This document shows, one piece after another, positions 18,243-26,460 of a stretch of 64,000 nt of DNA. Position 1 is the stretch's first letter. Every line of letters begins with the position of its first letter. Where the stretch lies: NCBI GenBank assembly GCA_031277685.1, contig JAITLV010000219.1:1-64000 (forward strand), given 5' to 3'. The DNA comes from Sphingobacterium sp. GTDB lineage: Bacteria; Bacteroidota; Bacteroidia; Sphingobacteriales; Sphingobacteriaceae. The notes beneath the pieces were generated by a model. It searched no databases. It was not told the origin of the DNA and saw nothing but the letters and a program-made list of their open reading frames with translations. The translations under genes and the position numbers were made by a program.

Positions 18243-18950
18243 ATGAGACACAGTATTATACTCTTATGCTTCTCGCTTGTAACACTGCATTTTCAAGCTA
18301 AGGCCCAATTGGCCGATGGAGCATATATTTCCCAAACTGGTACAAGCAAAAACTTAATTTTGATCAAAGATCACTACCTCTCTTTCATAAATTATGACGA
18401 CACAAATAAACATTTCGGTTATACTTGGGGCGGCGCAATTCAGCAGCAGAATGAAAGCATCAATACGACTGTTGAATATGATACGAAAGATACTGCCAAT
18501 ATTGGTAAAATGATCAGCTTATATATTAAAAAAGAGAATGGTTCTGTTCAAATAAAATCATCCAATTTCAATGGTAGTTTTGTCAGGCAGAAAACGATCA
18601 CTCAGGATCTGGATGCGCTATGGCGAATCACCGGTAGACAGCAAGACTCAAAAATGCATGAAATCCCAAAAGCAGATCGTAAAACAATAAAAATCCTTGT
18701 TGATGGATATTTTCAATGGATTGCGATTAATCCTGCACAAAAAGGATTTTATGGAACAGGTGGTGGGTCTTATGAATTCAAAAACAATCAATACACGGAG
18801 AAAATACAATTCTTTTCAAGAGATAATACGAGGGTCGGTCAGGAGCTCCACTTTAACGGAAAACTCGAAAATAATCAATGGCATCATAGCGGAAAAAGTT
18901 CAAAGGGCGATGACATTTATGAAATATGGAGTAAAGAACTAATAAATTGA
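18243..18950 (+). CDS. Secreted protein, DUF4488 / lipocalin-like
   Basis: This 235-aa protein has a signal peptide (cleavage after FQAKAQ, residue 22). The C-half (about 150-230) reads like DUF4488: LVDGYFQWIAINP, FYGTGGGSYEFKNNQYTEKIQFFSRDN. It is a lipocalin-like beta-barrel family found in Bacteroidota with no known biochemical role. TATCTTTA, one base off the -7 consensus, lies upstream. It stands 4 bp before the next small gene and is probably co-transcribed with it. Confidence 0.7.
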   Translation: MRHSIILLCFSLVTLHFQAKAQLADGAYISQTGTSKNLILIKDHYLSFINYDDTNKHFGYTWGGAIQQQNESINTTVEYDTKDTANIGKMISLYIKKENGSVQIKSSNFNGSFVRQKTITQDLDALWRITGRQQDSKMHEIPKADRKTIKILVDGYFQWIAINPAQKGFYGTGGGSYEFKNNQYTEKIQFFSRDNTRVGQELHFNGKLENNQWHHSGKSSKGDDIYEIWSKELIN

Positions 18951-18954
18951 CAAC

Positions 18955-19230
18955 ATGACAGTAGCGGAATTTCAATCATTAGATAATCCAATTCATAACT
19001 GGTCAGCCGTACAGAAATCCTTGTGGTATGACAAAAAAGGCGACTGGAAAACAGCACATGACCTTATCGATCAACTGGAGGGGCTTGAAGCAGCGCATGT
19101 CCATGCCTATCTCCACCGAAAAGAGGGAGATCCATGGAATGCCCGCTATTGGTATAATCGCGCCAGACAAGCTGTATATAATGGCAGTTTAGATGCTGAA
19201 TGGGATGAATTATTTAAATTATATTTCTGA
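18955..19230 (+). CDS. Small conserved-type protein of unknown function
   Basis: This 91-aa soluble protein is rich in Trp, Tyr and His (HNWSAVQKSLWYDKKGDWKTAHDLIDQLEG). The repeated helix pattern (WYDKKGDWKTAHDLI... YLHRKEGDPWNARYWYNRA) looks like one or two TPR/Sel1-like helical hairpins. I do not know a function. The 4-bp gap to the DUF4488 gene suggests one operon. Confidence 0.7.
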   Translation: MTVAEFQSLDNPIHNWSAVQKSLWYDKKGDWKTAHDLIDQLEGLEAAHVHAYLHRKEGDPWNARYWYNRARQAVYNGSLDAEWDELFKLYF

Positions 19231-19561
19231 TCGGTCTGTTGTTCCGTATTTTACGGTTAAACTTAGCTTATTTTCCTCCTAAACGTTATCGATGCCCTTC
19301 CTTAATGATGCATTGCTATTGACGCATCTCTAAAATATGCTTTTCTTTTTAGCCCCTCATTTCATTTATATACCTCATTTATAAACTAATGAAGGTATTG
19401 ACCACATTTCTGAGAACAATAAAATCCTGTCTATAAATTCGATCAAAACAAGCAATCCCCACAAAGTAAGTAACAAAAATAACACAAAAGAAAATATAAG
19501 ATTCCCAAAAAACAATATGGCATGAATGTTGAATATAATTTCTTATACTTTAAAAAGTATA

Positions 19562-19632
19562 CTTTTCATAAATTTAGGTTAATAATTGGTTAGGTTAGAC
19601 ACCTGAGGTTCCCCACTTCAGGTGTTTTTTTA
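19562..19632 (+). ncRNA. Candidate small RNA ending in an orphan terminator
   Basis: A strong hairpin (ACACCTGA at 19599-19606 with TCAGGTGT at 19618-19625) followed by seven T lies about 370 bp after the nearest upstream stop codon and on the opposite strand to the following gene. An A/T-rich promoter-like stretch with the palindrome at 19544-19561 precedes it, so a transcript of about 60 nt is possible. The 5' end is a guess. Confidence 0.35.
19599..19632 (+). terminator. Orphan intrinsic terminator
   Basis: 8-bp stem ACACCTGA / TCAGGTGT, 11-nt loop and a seven-T tail. No protein gene ends nearby on the plus strand. Confidence 0.75.
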
Positions 19633-19812
19633 TCACCATGTATGATCATGAACAATACTTTTCGCCTTCTTCTCTTAACCGAACGTGTATACGCTAATAC
19701 AGTTAAACACAGATTTTATAGCATTGAAAATAAAATACACAGAAAATCGCCTCCTTCTTTCAGTTATGTTATATAGAAAAGACGGGAGGAAATTTACAGA
19801 GATAAATAAAAA

Positions 19813-20994
19813 CTAATTGAGTCTTACTGGCACAAACACAATCTTGTGATAATTCTCTTTTTCAAATAAGACTCCAACTTTGTTCTGGCTCAAAAGTACC
19901 ATATCTGAATAAGCGGCATAATCTCCTTTTACATCCTTAGGTGCTTTAGCGATAACCTGGTTGAAATACCAGGTTTTGCCCTGATCCTTACTCAATCGCA
20001 GCGTCAAATTATCTCTTCTGTCTGAGGTAGCAGCATTACAAACGGCTAAGATATATTTTCCTTTCCGCCGCCATGAAAGCACCGAACCTTGGTTGACAGG
20101 ATCAGGTAAATTTCTATCGTAAAATGTCGTATCCCAAGTAGCTCCACCATCATTGGAATAAGATACAATCCTGGATTTCACATTGCCTTGCTGATTACGG
20201 GAATTCATATACAATCCAGTTTCGGAGAGCTGAGCGGCCATGGTTTCGTTTGATCCTTCATATTTTACACTCGCCCCAATCTGGAATGTTTTACCATGAT
20301 CGTCCGAGTAATATGAATGGGCAAAATAGTCCTTGCCATTTGCTTTTGGATTTCCCTCGGAATGGTTAGCCGGAATATAAATCCGGCCCTTATACTTACC
20401 CGAATCAAATTGCAATGCGTGCCCCGGTGTATTTGCATATGTTCGCCAGTCCTCCTTGAAACGATATTGCGCATTTACTGAAGACTGATTGGGGCGATGA
20501 GTTTCTGTAGTAATGTTTTGTGGATCAGACCAGGTTTTACCACCGTCGGTCGAACTAATGTACCAGCATTCGCGCAAGCCATTTCCTTTGCGTACCTCTG
20601 CTTCATGATTATTACCGGTATTGTAAAAAAGCAACAATCGTCCCTTTGGATATACTGGATCCAGCAAGTCAGCTACAGGAGCCGGATTTCCGACCTGCAA
20701 ATTATCATTGTCAACAGCTACTTGCAACGGCCCCCATGTTTTACCTTTGTCTTGGCTGACTTTATAGACGATATCCACATTGCCAAAATCTCCGGCATGG
20801 TCCACCCTGCCCTCGGCAAAAGCAATCAATTGTCCAGATTTATCTTTTATTATTGCGGGTATACGATAGCTTTTATAGCCATCTTCGCTGGATACAAAAA
20901 CATTTACCTCCTGTGCTCCTGCCAGGGTATACAATCCTACAAATATTGCAGTCATAACAACATTTCTCATCCGGGTCCAAACTGTGTACATCAT
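19813..20994 (-). CDS. Exported sialidase (GH33)
   Basis: This 393-aa exo-sialidase would release terminal sialic acids from glycans. It has a signal peptide ending in LAGAQ (28), the YRIP motif at 43-46 with Arg44, and five Asp boxes at about 80, 148, 230, 280 and 335 (for example SQDKGKTW, STDGGKTW). Further probable triad arginines are Arg266 and one of Arg326/327, and a Tyr lies in DYAAYSDM. These are the hallmarks of a six-bladed GH33 propeller. An inner ATG at 20970 would also give a good signal peptide. It is divergent from a sulfatase gene with 90 bp between them, so the two are likely controlled together. Confidence 0.93.
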   Translation of the reverse strand: MMYTVWTRMRNVVMTAIFVGLYTLAGAQEVNVFVSSEDGYKSYRIPAIIKDKSGQLIAFAEGRVDHAGDFGNVDIVYKVSQDKGKTWGPLQVAVDNDNLQVGNPAPVADLLDPVYPKGRLLLFYNTGNNHEAEVRKGNGLRECWYISSTDGGKTWSDPQNITTETHRPNQSSVNAQYRFKEDWRTYANTPGHALQFDSGKYKGRIYIPANHSEGNPKANGKDYFAHSYYSDDHGKTFQIGASVKYEGSNETMAAQLSETGLYMNSRNQQGNVKSRIVSYSNDGGATWDTTFYDRNLPDPVNQGSVLSWRRKGKYILAVCNAATSDRRDNLTLRLSKDQGKTWYFNQVIAKAPKDVKGDYAAYSDMVLLSQNKVGVLFEKENYHKIVFVPVRLN

Positions 20995-21084
20995 ATTTAC
21001 TTCTCACTTTTTAACTATAAAAATAGAATAATCTTCTATCTTTAAAGAAACGATATCATAATCAACAATAAAACCATTATTACG

Positions 21085-22617
21085 ATGAGATTTACCTCAA
21101 TTTGCTTAGCGCTTATGTTATGTGGCATATGCAGCCAAGTACTAGGACAGAACAGGCCTAACATAGTGATCATTATCTCAGATGACCATGCTTATCAAAC
21201 CATTAGTGCCTATGGCTCTACTTATGCAAAAACGCCTCAAATTGATCGTATTGCTGCTGAAGGAGCTATTTTCAACCATGCATATGTCAACAATTCAATT
21301 TGTGGTCCAGCCAGAGCAACACTTTTGACCGGCAAGTATAGTCACAAGAACGGATTTAAGGATAATGAAACCTCTGAATTTGATTTCAATCAGGATTTAT
21401 TCGTCAAACAGCTGCAAAAGGTAGGTTATAATACAGCATGGGTTGGCAAAATTCATTTGGGAGAAAAGCTCCAAGGATTCAATTATTATGATATCCTTGT
21501 GGGACAAGGCACTTACTTTAATCCAGATTTCATCAGTAAACAAGGGCGCAAGCATACTGAAGGATATGTATCAGATATCGTGACAGAAAAAGCGATCAAT
21601 TGGCTGGATACGGTAGATTCAAACGCCCCCTTCTGTCTGGTCATTGGACATAAAGCGACACACCGAACATGGATGCCTGATCCAAAAGATTTTGGACGCT
21701 ATGATACGGTGAATTTTGCCCTACCGGCAACCTTCTATGACAACTACCAAACTAGACAAGCTGCTGCGTTGCAAGAAATGTCCATTGACAAAGACATGAA
21801 GATGGCGTATGATCTCAAGATGTTCAATTCACTGGAAGATATAATGAACGATGGAAATTTTAAACGAATGAACCAAGCGCAGAAAGATAGCTATATAGCC
21901 TATTATCGGCCAATCTACGAACAGCTCAAAAACAGTAAATTGACCGGAAAGCAGCTTGCGGAATGGAAATTCAGACGTTATATGACCGATTATCTCAATA
22001 CCGCCCAATCCATGGATCGGAATATTGGAAAAGTACTGGATTATCTGGACCAAAAGTCCCTCCGCGACAATACAATCGTGATTTATCTCTCAGACCAAGG
22101 CTTCTACATGGGCGAACATGGCTGGTTTGACAAACGTTGGATGTATGAAGAATCTTTCAGAACCCCCATGTTAATGCGTTATCCGCCATTAGTTAAACCA
22201 GCAACAAAAATCGAAGCGAAACTGGTTAATGCTGACATCGCCCCAACCCTGCTCGAACTGGCAGCGATTAAAAAGCCTAGCGATATGCAAGGAAAATCAT
22301 TCGTCCACGTATTGAAAAACACGAAAGAAGAACATCGCAAAGACCTGTATTACCACTATTTTGAAAATGGGGAGCATGCAGTGAGTCCTCATTTTGGTGT
22401 GAGAGACGACCGTTACAAACTGATCCGTTATTATAAACGCGTCGAAAATTGGGAGCTGTTTGATCTTCAACAAGATCCCAGTGAACTTCGAAATGTTTAT
22501 AAAGACCCAACATATCAGGGAGTCGTCAAAATGATGAGACGGAAGCTCATCAAACAAATTCAGCAATTTGATGACAAAGAAGCTGCGGCGATTTACAAGA
22601 TAAATATTGATAAATAA
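21085..22617 (+). CDS. Exported sulfatase (S1 family, formylglycine type)
   Basis: This 510-aa protein has a signal peptide ending in VLGQ (22). The alkaline-phosphatase-like fold shows metal ligands Asp33/Asp34 in IISDDHAY, the maturation motif Cys73-Gly-Pro-Ala-Arg77 (CxPxR, with Cys converted to formylglycine), and a second metal site in SDQGFYMGEHGW. It should hydrolyse sulfate esters on glycans, possibly sulfated mucin or glycosaminoglycan sugars given the neighbouring sialidase. The exact subfamily was not determined. No maturase (anSME or FGE) gene is in the window. Confidence 0.93.
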   Translation: MRFTSICLALMLCGICSQVLGQNRPNIVIIISDDHAYQTISAYGSTYAKTPQIDRIAAEGAIFNHAYVNNSICGPARATLLTGKYSHKNGFKDNETSEFDFNQDLFVKQLQKVGYNTAWVGKIHLGEKLQGFNYYDILVGQGTYFNPDFISKQGRKHTEGYVSDIVTEKAINWLDTVDSNAPFCLVIGHKATHRTWMPDPKDFGRYDTVNFALPATFYDNYQTRQAAALQEMSIDKDMKMAYDLKMFNSLEDIMNDGNFKRMNQAQKDSYIAYYRPIYEQLKNSKLTGKQLAEWKFRRYMTDYLNTAQSMDRNIGKVLDYLDQKSLRDNTIVIYLSDQGFYMGEHGWFDKRWMYEESFRTPMLMRYPPLVKPATKIEAKLVNADIAPTLLELAAIKKPSDMQGKSFVHVLKNTKEEHRKDLYYHYFENGEHAVSPHFGVRDDRYKLIRYYKRVENWELFDLQQDPSELRNVYKDPTYQGVVKMMRRKLIKQIQQFDDKEAAAIYKINIDK

Positions 22618-22667
22618 ACTGGATCGACTATTAAAAAGTAACAGGAAAGCATATTGACAAGTAAACA

Positions 22668-22704
22668 AAACAGGGTATCCAATGACGGACTACCCTGTTT
22701 TATT
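22668..22704 (+). terminator. Terminator after the sulfatase gene
   Basis: 10-bp perfect arms AAACAGGGTA / TACCCTGTTT (22668-22677, 22691-22700), then TATTTC. Confidence 0.75.
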
Positions 22705-22829
22705 TCAGACCTTCATCCTATCTAGGTTCATTCGCAAGAAATCCCCTTCCTTCGTATTAATCCATGGATCATCCATAGTTATCTAACTCATAAATATGTG
22801 TCTAGTACCAATCAGGTACTGGATAGACC

Positions 22830-22900
22830 TTACTTAAAGTATGTATAGTAATACTTCTTTAATACTTTATGAATACTTAATCCATACTTTATCTATACCA
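22830..22900 (+). repeat. 11-bp phased ATACTT repeats upstream of SusC
   Basis: The hexamer ATACTT begins at 22851, 22862, 22873 and 22884, exactly 11 bp apart. A weaker copy (ATACCA) lies at 22895 and TTACTT at 22830, 21 bp before the first. The sites therefore fall on one face of the helix. They lie about 200 bp before a perfect -7 box for the SusC operon and look like an activator-binding array. Confidence 0.6.
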
Positions 22901-23092
22901 TAAAGGTCCTTTGCTGGTATTCCATCTGTAGTTCCATTTAGTCAATGAAAATATTTTATGACAAAGTGTGCTGGCTGATACGCCATCAGGATTACAAAAG
23001 TAGACTATCTAGCTAATAAGTTTATTTTGAGCATTCTGACATTGTATTTACAAAAAATAAAAAAACAAAGTATAGTTATCAGGTAGATTTTA

Positions 23093-23100
23093 TATATTTG
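23093..23100 (+). promoter_or_regulatory. -7 box (TATATTTG) of the SusC operon leader
   Basis: Exact match to TAnnTTTG. It would start transcription near 23107, giving a leader of about 140 nt before SusC that contains the 23-codon ORF at 23120. Confidence 0.5.
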
Positions 23101-23119
23101 CATTAACATTTTTTAACAT

Positions 23120-23191
23120 ATGAAACTAAACCATCTACCCATACTTGAAAAACGAATGTCGCAAGGAGATGTTTTCCCAGGTAATAACTAA
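23120..23191 (+). CDS. Candidate leader peptide upstream of SusC (23 aa)
   Basis: A short ORF (MKLNHLPILEKRMSQGDVF plus PGNN) lies between the -7 box and the SusC start. The inverted repeat GGAGAT (23165-23170) / ATCTCC (23194-23199) encloses its stop codon, so its translation could change folding of the SusC leader. There is no similarity evidence; it may be chance. Confidence 0.3.
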   Translation: MKLNHLPILEKRMSQGDVFPGNN

Positions 23192-23247
23192 ATATCTCCG
23201 ATAACCCTTCTACACAGACAATATTTACTCGTTATTAATAATTTAAT

Positions 23248-26200
23248 ATGACAAAAAACAATTTCGATTTTGTCGTAATGGCTGCGCTTTGCTTAAGCAC
23301 CGGCACGCTATACGCTCAATCTACTATAAAAGGTAAAGTAGTCGATAACAACAATACGCCTATTCAGGGTGCGACAATCACAGAAACAATAAGTAAAAAA
23401 CAGGTACAAACGGATGCAAATGGTCTATTTGAACTACCTTCAAATGGGAACTCCATCAGCATCCAGATCCAATACATTGGTTTTGATTCCAGAATTGTTC
23501 AAACCAATCCAAGTGGACTTACCACGATCCAGCTTTTACCCACAAGCTCCCAACTGGACGAAGTTGTTGTAACTGCACTGAATATCTCAAAAGAAAAAAA
23601 GACATTGGGATACGCTATTCAGGAATTAAAAGGTAAGGATCTTTCCGAAGCAAAAGAGAGTAACCTAGTGAATTCCCTTGCTGGAAAAGTGGCTGGGGTC
23701 CAAGTAACAAACAGTCAAGGTAACATGGGATCCTCCCGAATTATTATCCGTGGAGAAACTTCCATCGCGGGTAACAATCAACCTTTGTTTGTAATTGATG
23801 GAACACCTGTGGACAACTCTCAGTTAGGCACAAGTGGCAACCGAGATTATGCCAATGCGATATCAGATATCAATAGTGAAGATATAGAATCCATAAGTGT
23901 ATTAAAAGGTCCTAATGCTGCCGCATTATACGGCTCAAGAGCGGCGGCGGGGGTAATTTTAATTACGACAAAATCTGGAAATAAGCGCAAAGGACTGGGA
24001 ATTAATGTAAACTCGAATAACACCATTGAACGCCTTGCTGTGCTGCCAGATTACCAAAATGTTTTTGGTCAAGGGGCAGACGGTAAATTCAGCTACGTCG
24101 ATGGAAAAGGCGGTGGACTCAATGATGGAGTGGATGAAAGCTGGGGGCCAAAAATGGACGGACGTTTAATTCCGCAATTTTACTCGAAAGGAGAAGCAGT
24201 ACCTTTCGTACCGCATCCCAATAACGTACGGAGTTTCTTTGGTACAGGCAGAACTTTAAACAATGGGATTTCCATTGCGGATGCAGCGGATAAAGTTGAT
24301 TACCGCTTTTCATACAATAATAGTAATCAAACAGGTATCATTCCAAATTCTTCTATCGAAAAGAATAATTTTAACATCAACACGCGATACAAAATCACAG
24401 AAGATCTGACTTTGACCGCTAATGCGAATTATGTCCGCACAAATTCGGGCAATTTACCGGGTGTTGGGGGCTTCCGTTCCAATGGTTATATGCTTCAATT
24501 TACCTGGTTTGGACGCCAAGTTGACGTTTCGCGATTGAAAAACTACCGCGATGAGAATGGGAACCTTGTCAACTGGAATAACAGCTACTATAGCAACCCC
24601 TATTTCATCGCAGAAGAAAATACGGTACAGCAACAACGCGACCGTATATTTGGAAACGTGGGTTTGAACTATAAAATCAACAAGTTTCTGACAGCGAACT
24701 TCCGTTCCGGCAACGATTATTATACAGATCGACGAAAAATACGGATTGCCTATGGCACCAATGGTACACCTTACGGTTCCTATGAGGAAGATGCTTATAC
24801 TGTAAATGAAAATAACACGGAGTTTACTTTAAATTACAATAGACCGCTTTCCGATGATTTTACGTTGGACATCTTAGGTGGTGGAAATATAAGAAGCCAA
24901 TCGCGACAACGCAATAACCAAAAAGCGCCACGTCTAGCAGTACCAGACGTCTATACCTTAGCGAACTCTAGGGATGCGTTGGTTTCATTGGGTGAATATA
25001 TCCCGTTAAAAGCATACAGTGTCTTCTCCTCAGCACAGTTGGGCTATAAGAATTACGCTTTTTTGAACCTAACAGCCCGTAATGATTGGTCATCTACTTT
25101 ACCCGTTGACAATCTTTCTTATTTTTACCCATCTGCAAATGCAAGTATCGTCTTAACAGATGCCTTCTCCATTCAAAGTAATATATTATCATTCTGGAAA
25201 TTGCGCGGTGGGTGGTCAAAAGTTGGTAAAGACACAGATCCATTTAATTTAATTGATTCTTATCCGTTCAGTGCCCCTTATGGGGATAGTCCGCAGCTGT
25301 CTGTCAATGATATTAAGAAAAATCCAGATCTAAAACCCGAAACAACAACCTCTACGGAATTAGGTACTGAATTAGCATTCTTCAAACATCGTATACGCTT
25401 GGATCTAAGTTTATATAATATCAATAGTATAAATCAAATCTTAGCTGTAGATGTTAGTCCATCGACAGGTTATAAAAAGAAGCTGATGAATGCAGGAAAA
25501 ATCAACAATAAGGGCCTTGAAATCCAGTTAGGAGTTACACCTGTGAAAAAAGAGGATTTCCAATGGGATATCAATGTCAACTTTGCGACCAATAAAAGTA
25601 AGGTGGTAAAACTAGATGACGAAGGACTATTACCGAGTTATACTATTGGCTCTTCGGGTACCGTTCAAGTCCTGGCAGCTGTGGGTAAGCCCTACGGAAC
25701 GCTTTACGGAACAGGCTTTTTAAGAAATGAGGCCGGTCTCCTAATCCTGGACAAAGGTCTACCTACTGCAGATCCAGTCAATCACTATTTCGGCAAATTT
25801 ACACCTGACTGGTTGGGCGGTATCACCAATCAATTCCGCTATAAAAACTTCGATCTAAGCTTCCTCGTTGACATCAAACATGGCGGGAAATTATATTCGG
25901 GAACCAATGCGACCGGAAGAGGCACTGGAGTACTGGCATCCACGCTTCCGGGAAGAGATGCTGAACATGGCGGTTTGAACTATACAACAGTAAACCAATC
26001 AACAAATGAGACGGTCACCCACGATGATGGTATTCTTGTCGATGGCGTAAATGCTGATGGATCCAAAAATACAACAATCATCTCAGCACAGCAATATTAT
26101 AAAGCACTATATCGGGTCAATGAACCAAATGTTTTTGATGCTTCTTATATAAAGCTACGAGAAGTGAAGTTAGGCTACCAACTTCCAAGTCGCTGGGTCT

Positions 26201-26382
26201 CTAAAATTGGCTTCCAAGGTGCTGCCTTCGCTCTAGTTGCTAGAAATCTGTGGATTATCCATAAAAACACACCGAATATTGATCCGGAAACGGCTTTTAA
26301 TACAGGAAATGCACAAGGTTTGGAAAGTCTGCAGTTACCAACAACCAGAAGCTTTGGTTTCAATTTAAACCTTAAATTTTAA
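23248..26382 (+). CDS. SusC/RagA family TonB-linked outer-membrane transporter
   Basis: This 1044-aa protein has a signal peptide ending in LYAQ (24), a carboxypeptidase-regulatory-like domain (about 27-100; STIKGKVVDNNNTPIQGATI), a plug domain with the SusC signature (LKGPNAAALYGSRAAAGV at about 221), and a 22-strand-type barrel ending in an aromatic residue (LNLKF). Together with the SusD-like lipoprotein downstream it forms a lid-type nutrient importer energised by TonB. The substrate is not visible in the sequence; the sialidase and sulfatase genes upstream suggest host-type glycans. Confidence 0.95.
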   Translation: MTKNNFDFVVMAALCLSTGTLYAQSTIKGKVVDNNNTPIQGATITETISKKQVQTDANGLFELPSNGNSISIQIQYIGFDSRIVQTNPSGLTTIQLLPTSSQLDEVVVTALNISKEKKTLGYAIQELKGKDLSEAKESNLVNSLAGKVAGVQVTNSQGNMGSSRIIIRGETSIAGNNQPLFVIDGTPVDNSQLGTSGNRDYANAISDINSEDIESISVLKGPNAAALYGSRAAAGVILITTKSGNKRKGLGINVNSNNTIERLAVLPDYQNVFGQGADGKFSYVDGKGGGLNDGVDESWGPKMDGRLIPQFYSKGEAVPFVPHPNNVRSFFGTGRTLNNGISIADAADKVDYRFSYNNSNQTGIIPNSSIEKNNFNINTRYKITEDLTLTANANYVRTNSGNLPGVGGFRSNGYMLQFTWFGRQVDVSRLKNYRDENGNLVNWNNSYYSNPYFIAEENTVQQQRDRIFGNVGLNYKINKFLTANFRSGNDYYTDRRKIRIAYGTNGTPYGSYEEDAYTVNENNTEFTLNYNRPLSDDFTLDILGGGNIRSQSRQRNNQKAPRLAVPDVYTLANSRDALVSLGEYIPLKAYSVFSSAQLGYKNYAFLNLTARNDWSSTLPVDNLSYFYPSANASIVLTDAFSIQSNILSFWKLRGGWSKVGKDTDPFNLIDSYPFSAPYGDSPQLSVNDIKKNPDLKPETTTSTELGTELAFFKHRIRLDLSLYNINSINQILAVDVSPSTGYKKKLMNAGKINNKGLEIQLGVTPVKKEDFQWDINVNFATNKSKVVKLDDEGLLPSYTIGSSGTVQVLAAVGKPYGTLYGTGFLRNEAGLLILDKGLPTADPVNHYFGKFTPDWLGGITNQFRYKNFDLSFLVDIKHGGKLYSGTNATGRGTGVLASTLPGRDAEHGGLNYTTVNQSTNETVTHDDGILVDGVNADGSKNTTIISAQQYYKALYRVNEPNVFDASYIKLREVKLGYQLPSRWVSKIGFQGAAFALVARNLWIIHKNTPNIDPETAFNTGNAQGLESLQLPTTRSFGFNLNLKF

Positions 26383-26460
26383 GCAATCGTTATCATCTAC
26401 GCGTAAAGCTGCGTAAATGATCCGGCAATAAACTATTGATGGACAAATAATTATTTAGGA

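Larger units (their letters stand above)
19231..19812. other. 580-bp region without a recognisable protein gene
   Basis: Between the 91-aa gene and the sialidase no supported coding region is seen. It holds the palindrome TATACTTTAAAAAGTATA at 19544-19561 and an isolated terminator at 19599-19632. Together they may mark a short RNA gene, described separately. Confidence 0.5.

Noticed and set aside
20497..21045. 182-aa open frame on the plus strand across the sialidase gene and its promoter
   Set aside because: It lies antisense to a clear sialidase with all motifs, and its translation shows no domain or codon pattern of a real gene.
22297..22668. 123-aa minus-strand frame over the sulfatase 3' end
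   Set aside because: Shadow of the sulfatase gene; no domain and it crosses the terminator.
22851..22900. CRISPR-like array
   Set aside because: Units are 11 bp with no spacers and no cas genes; the pattern fits phased binding sites.
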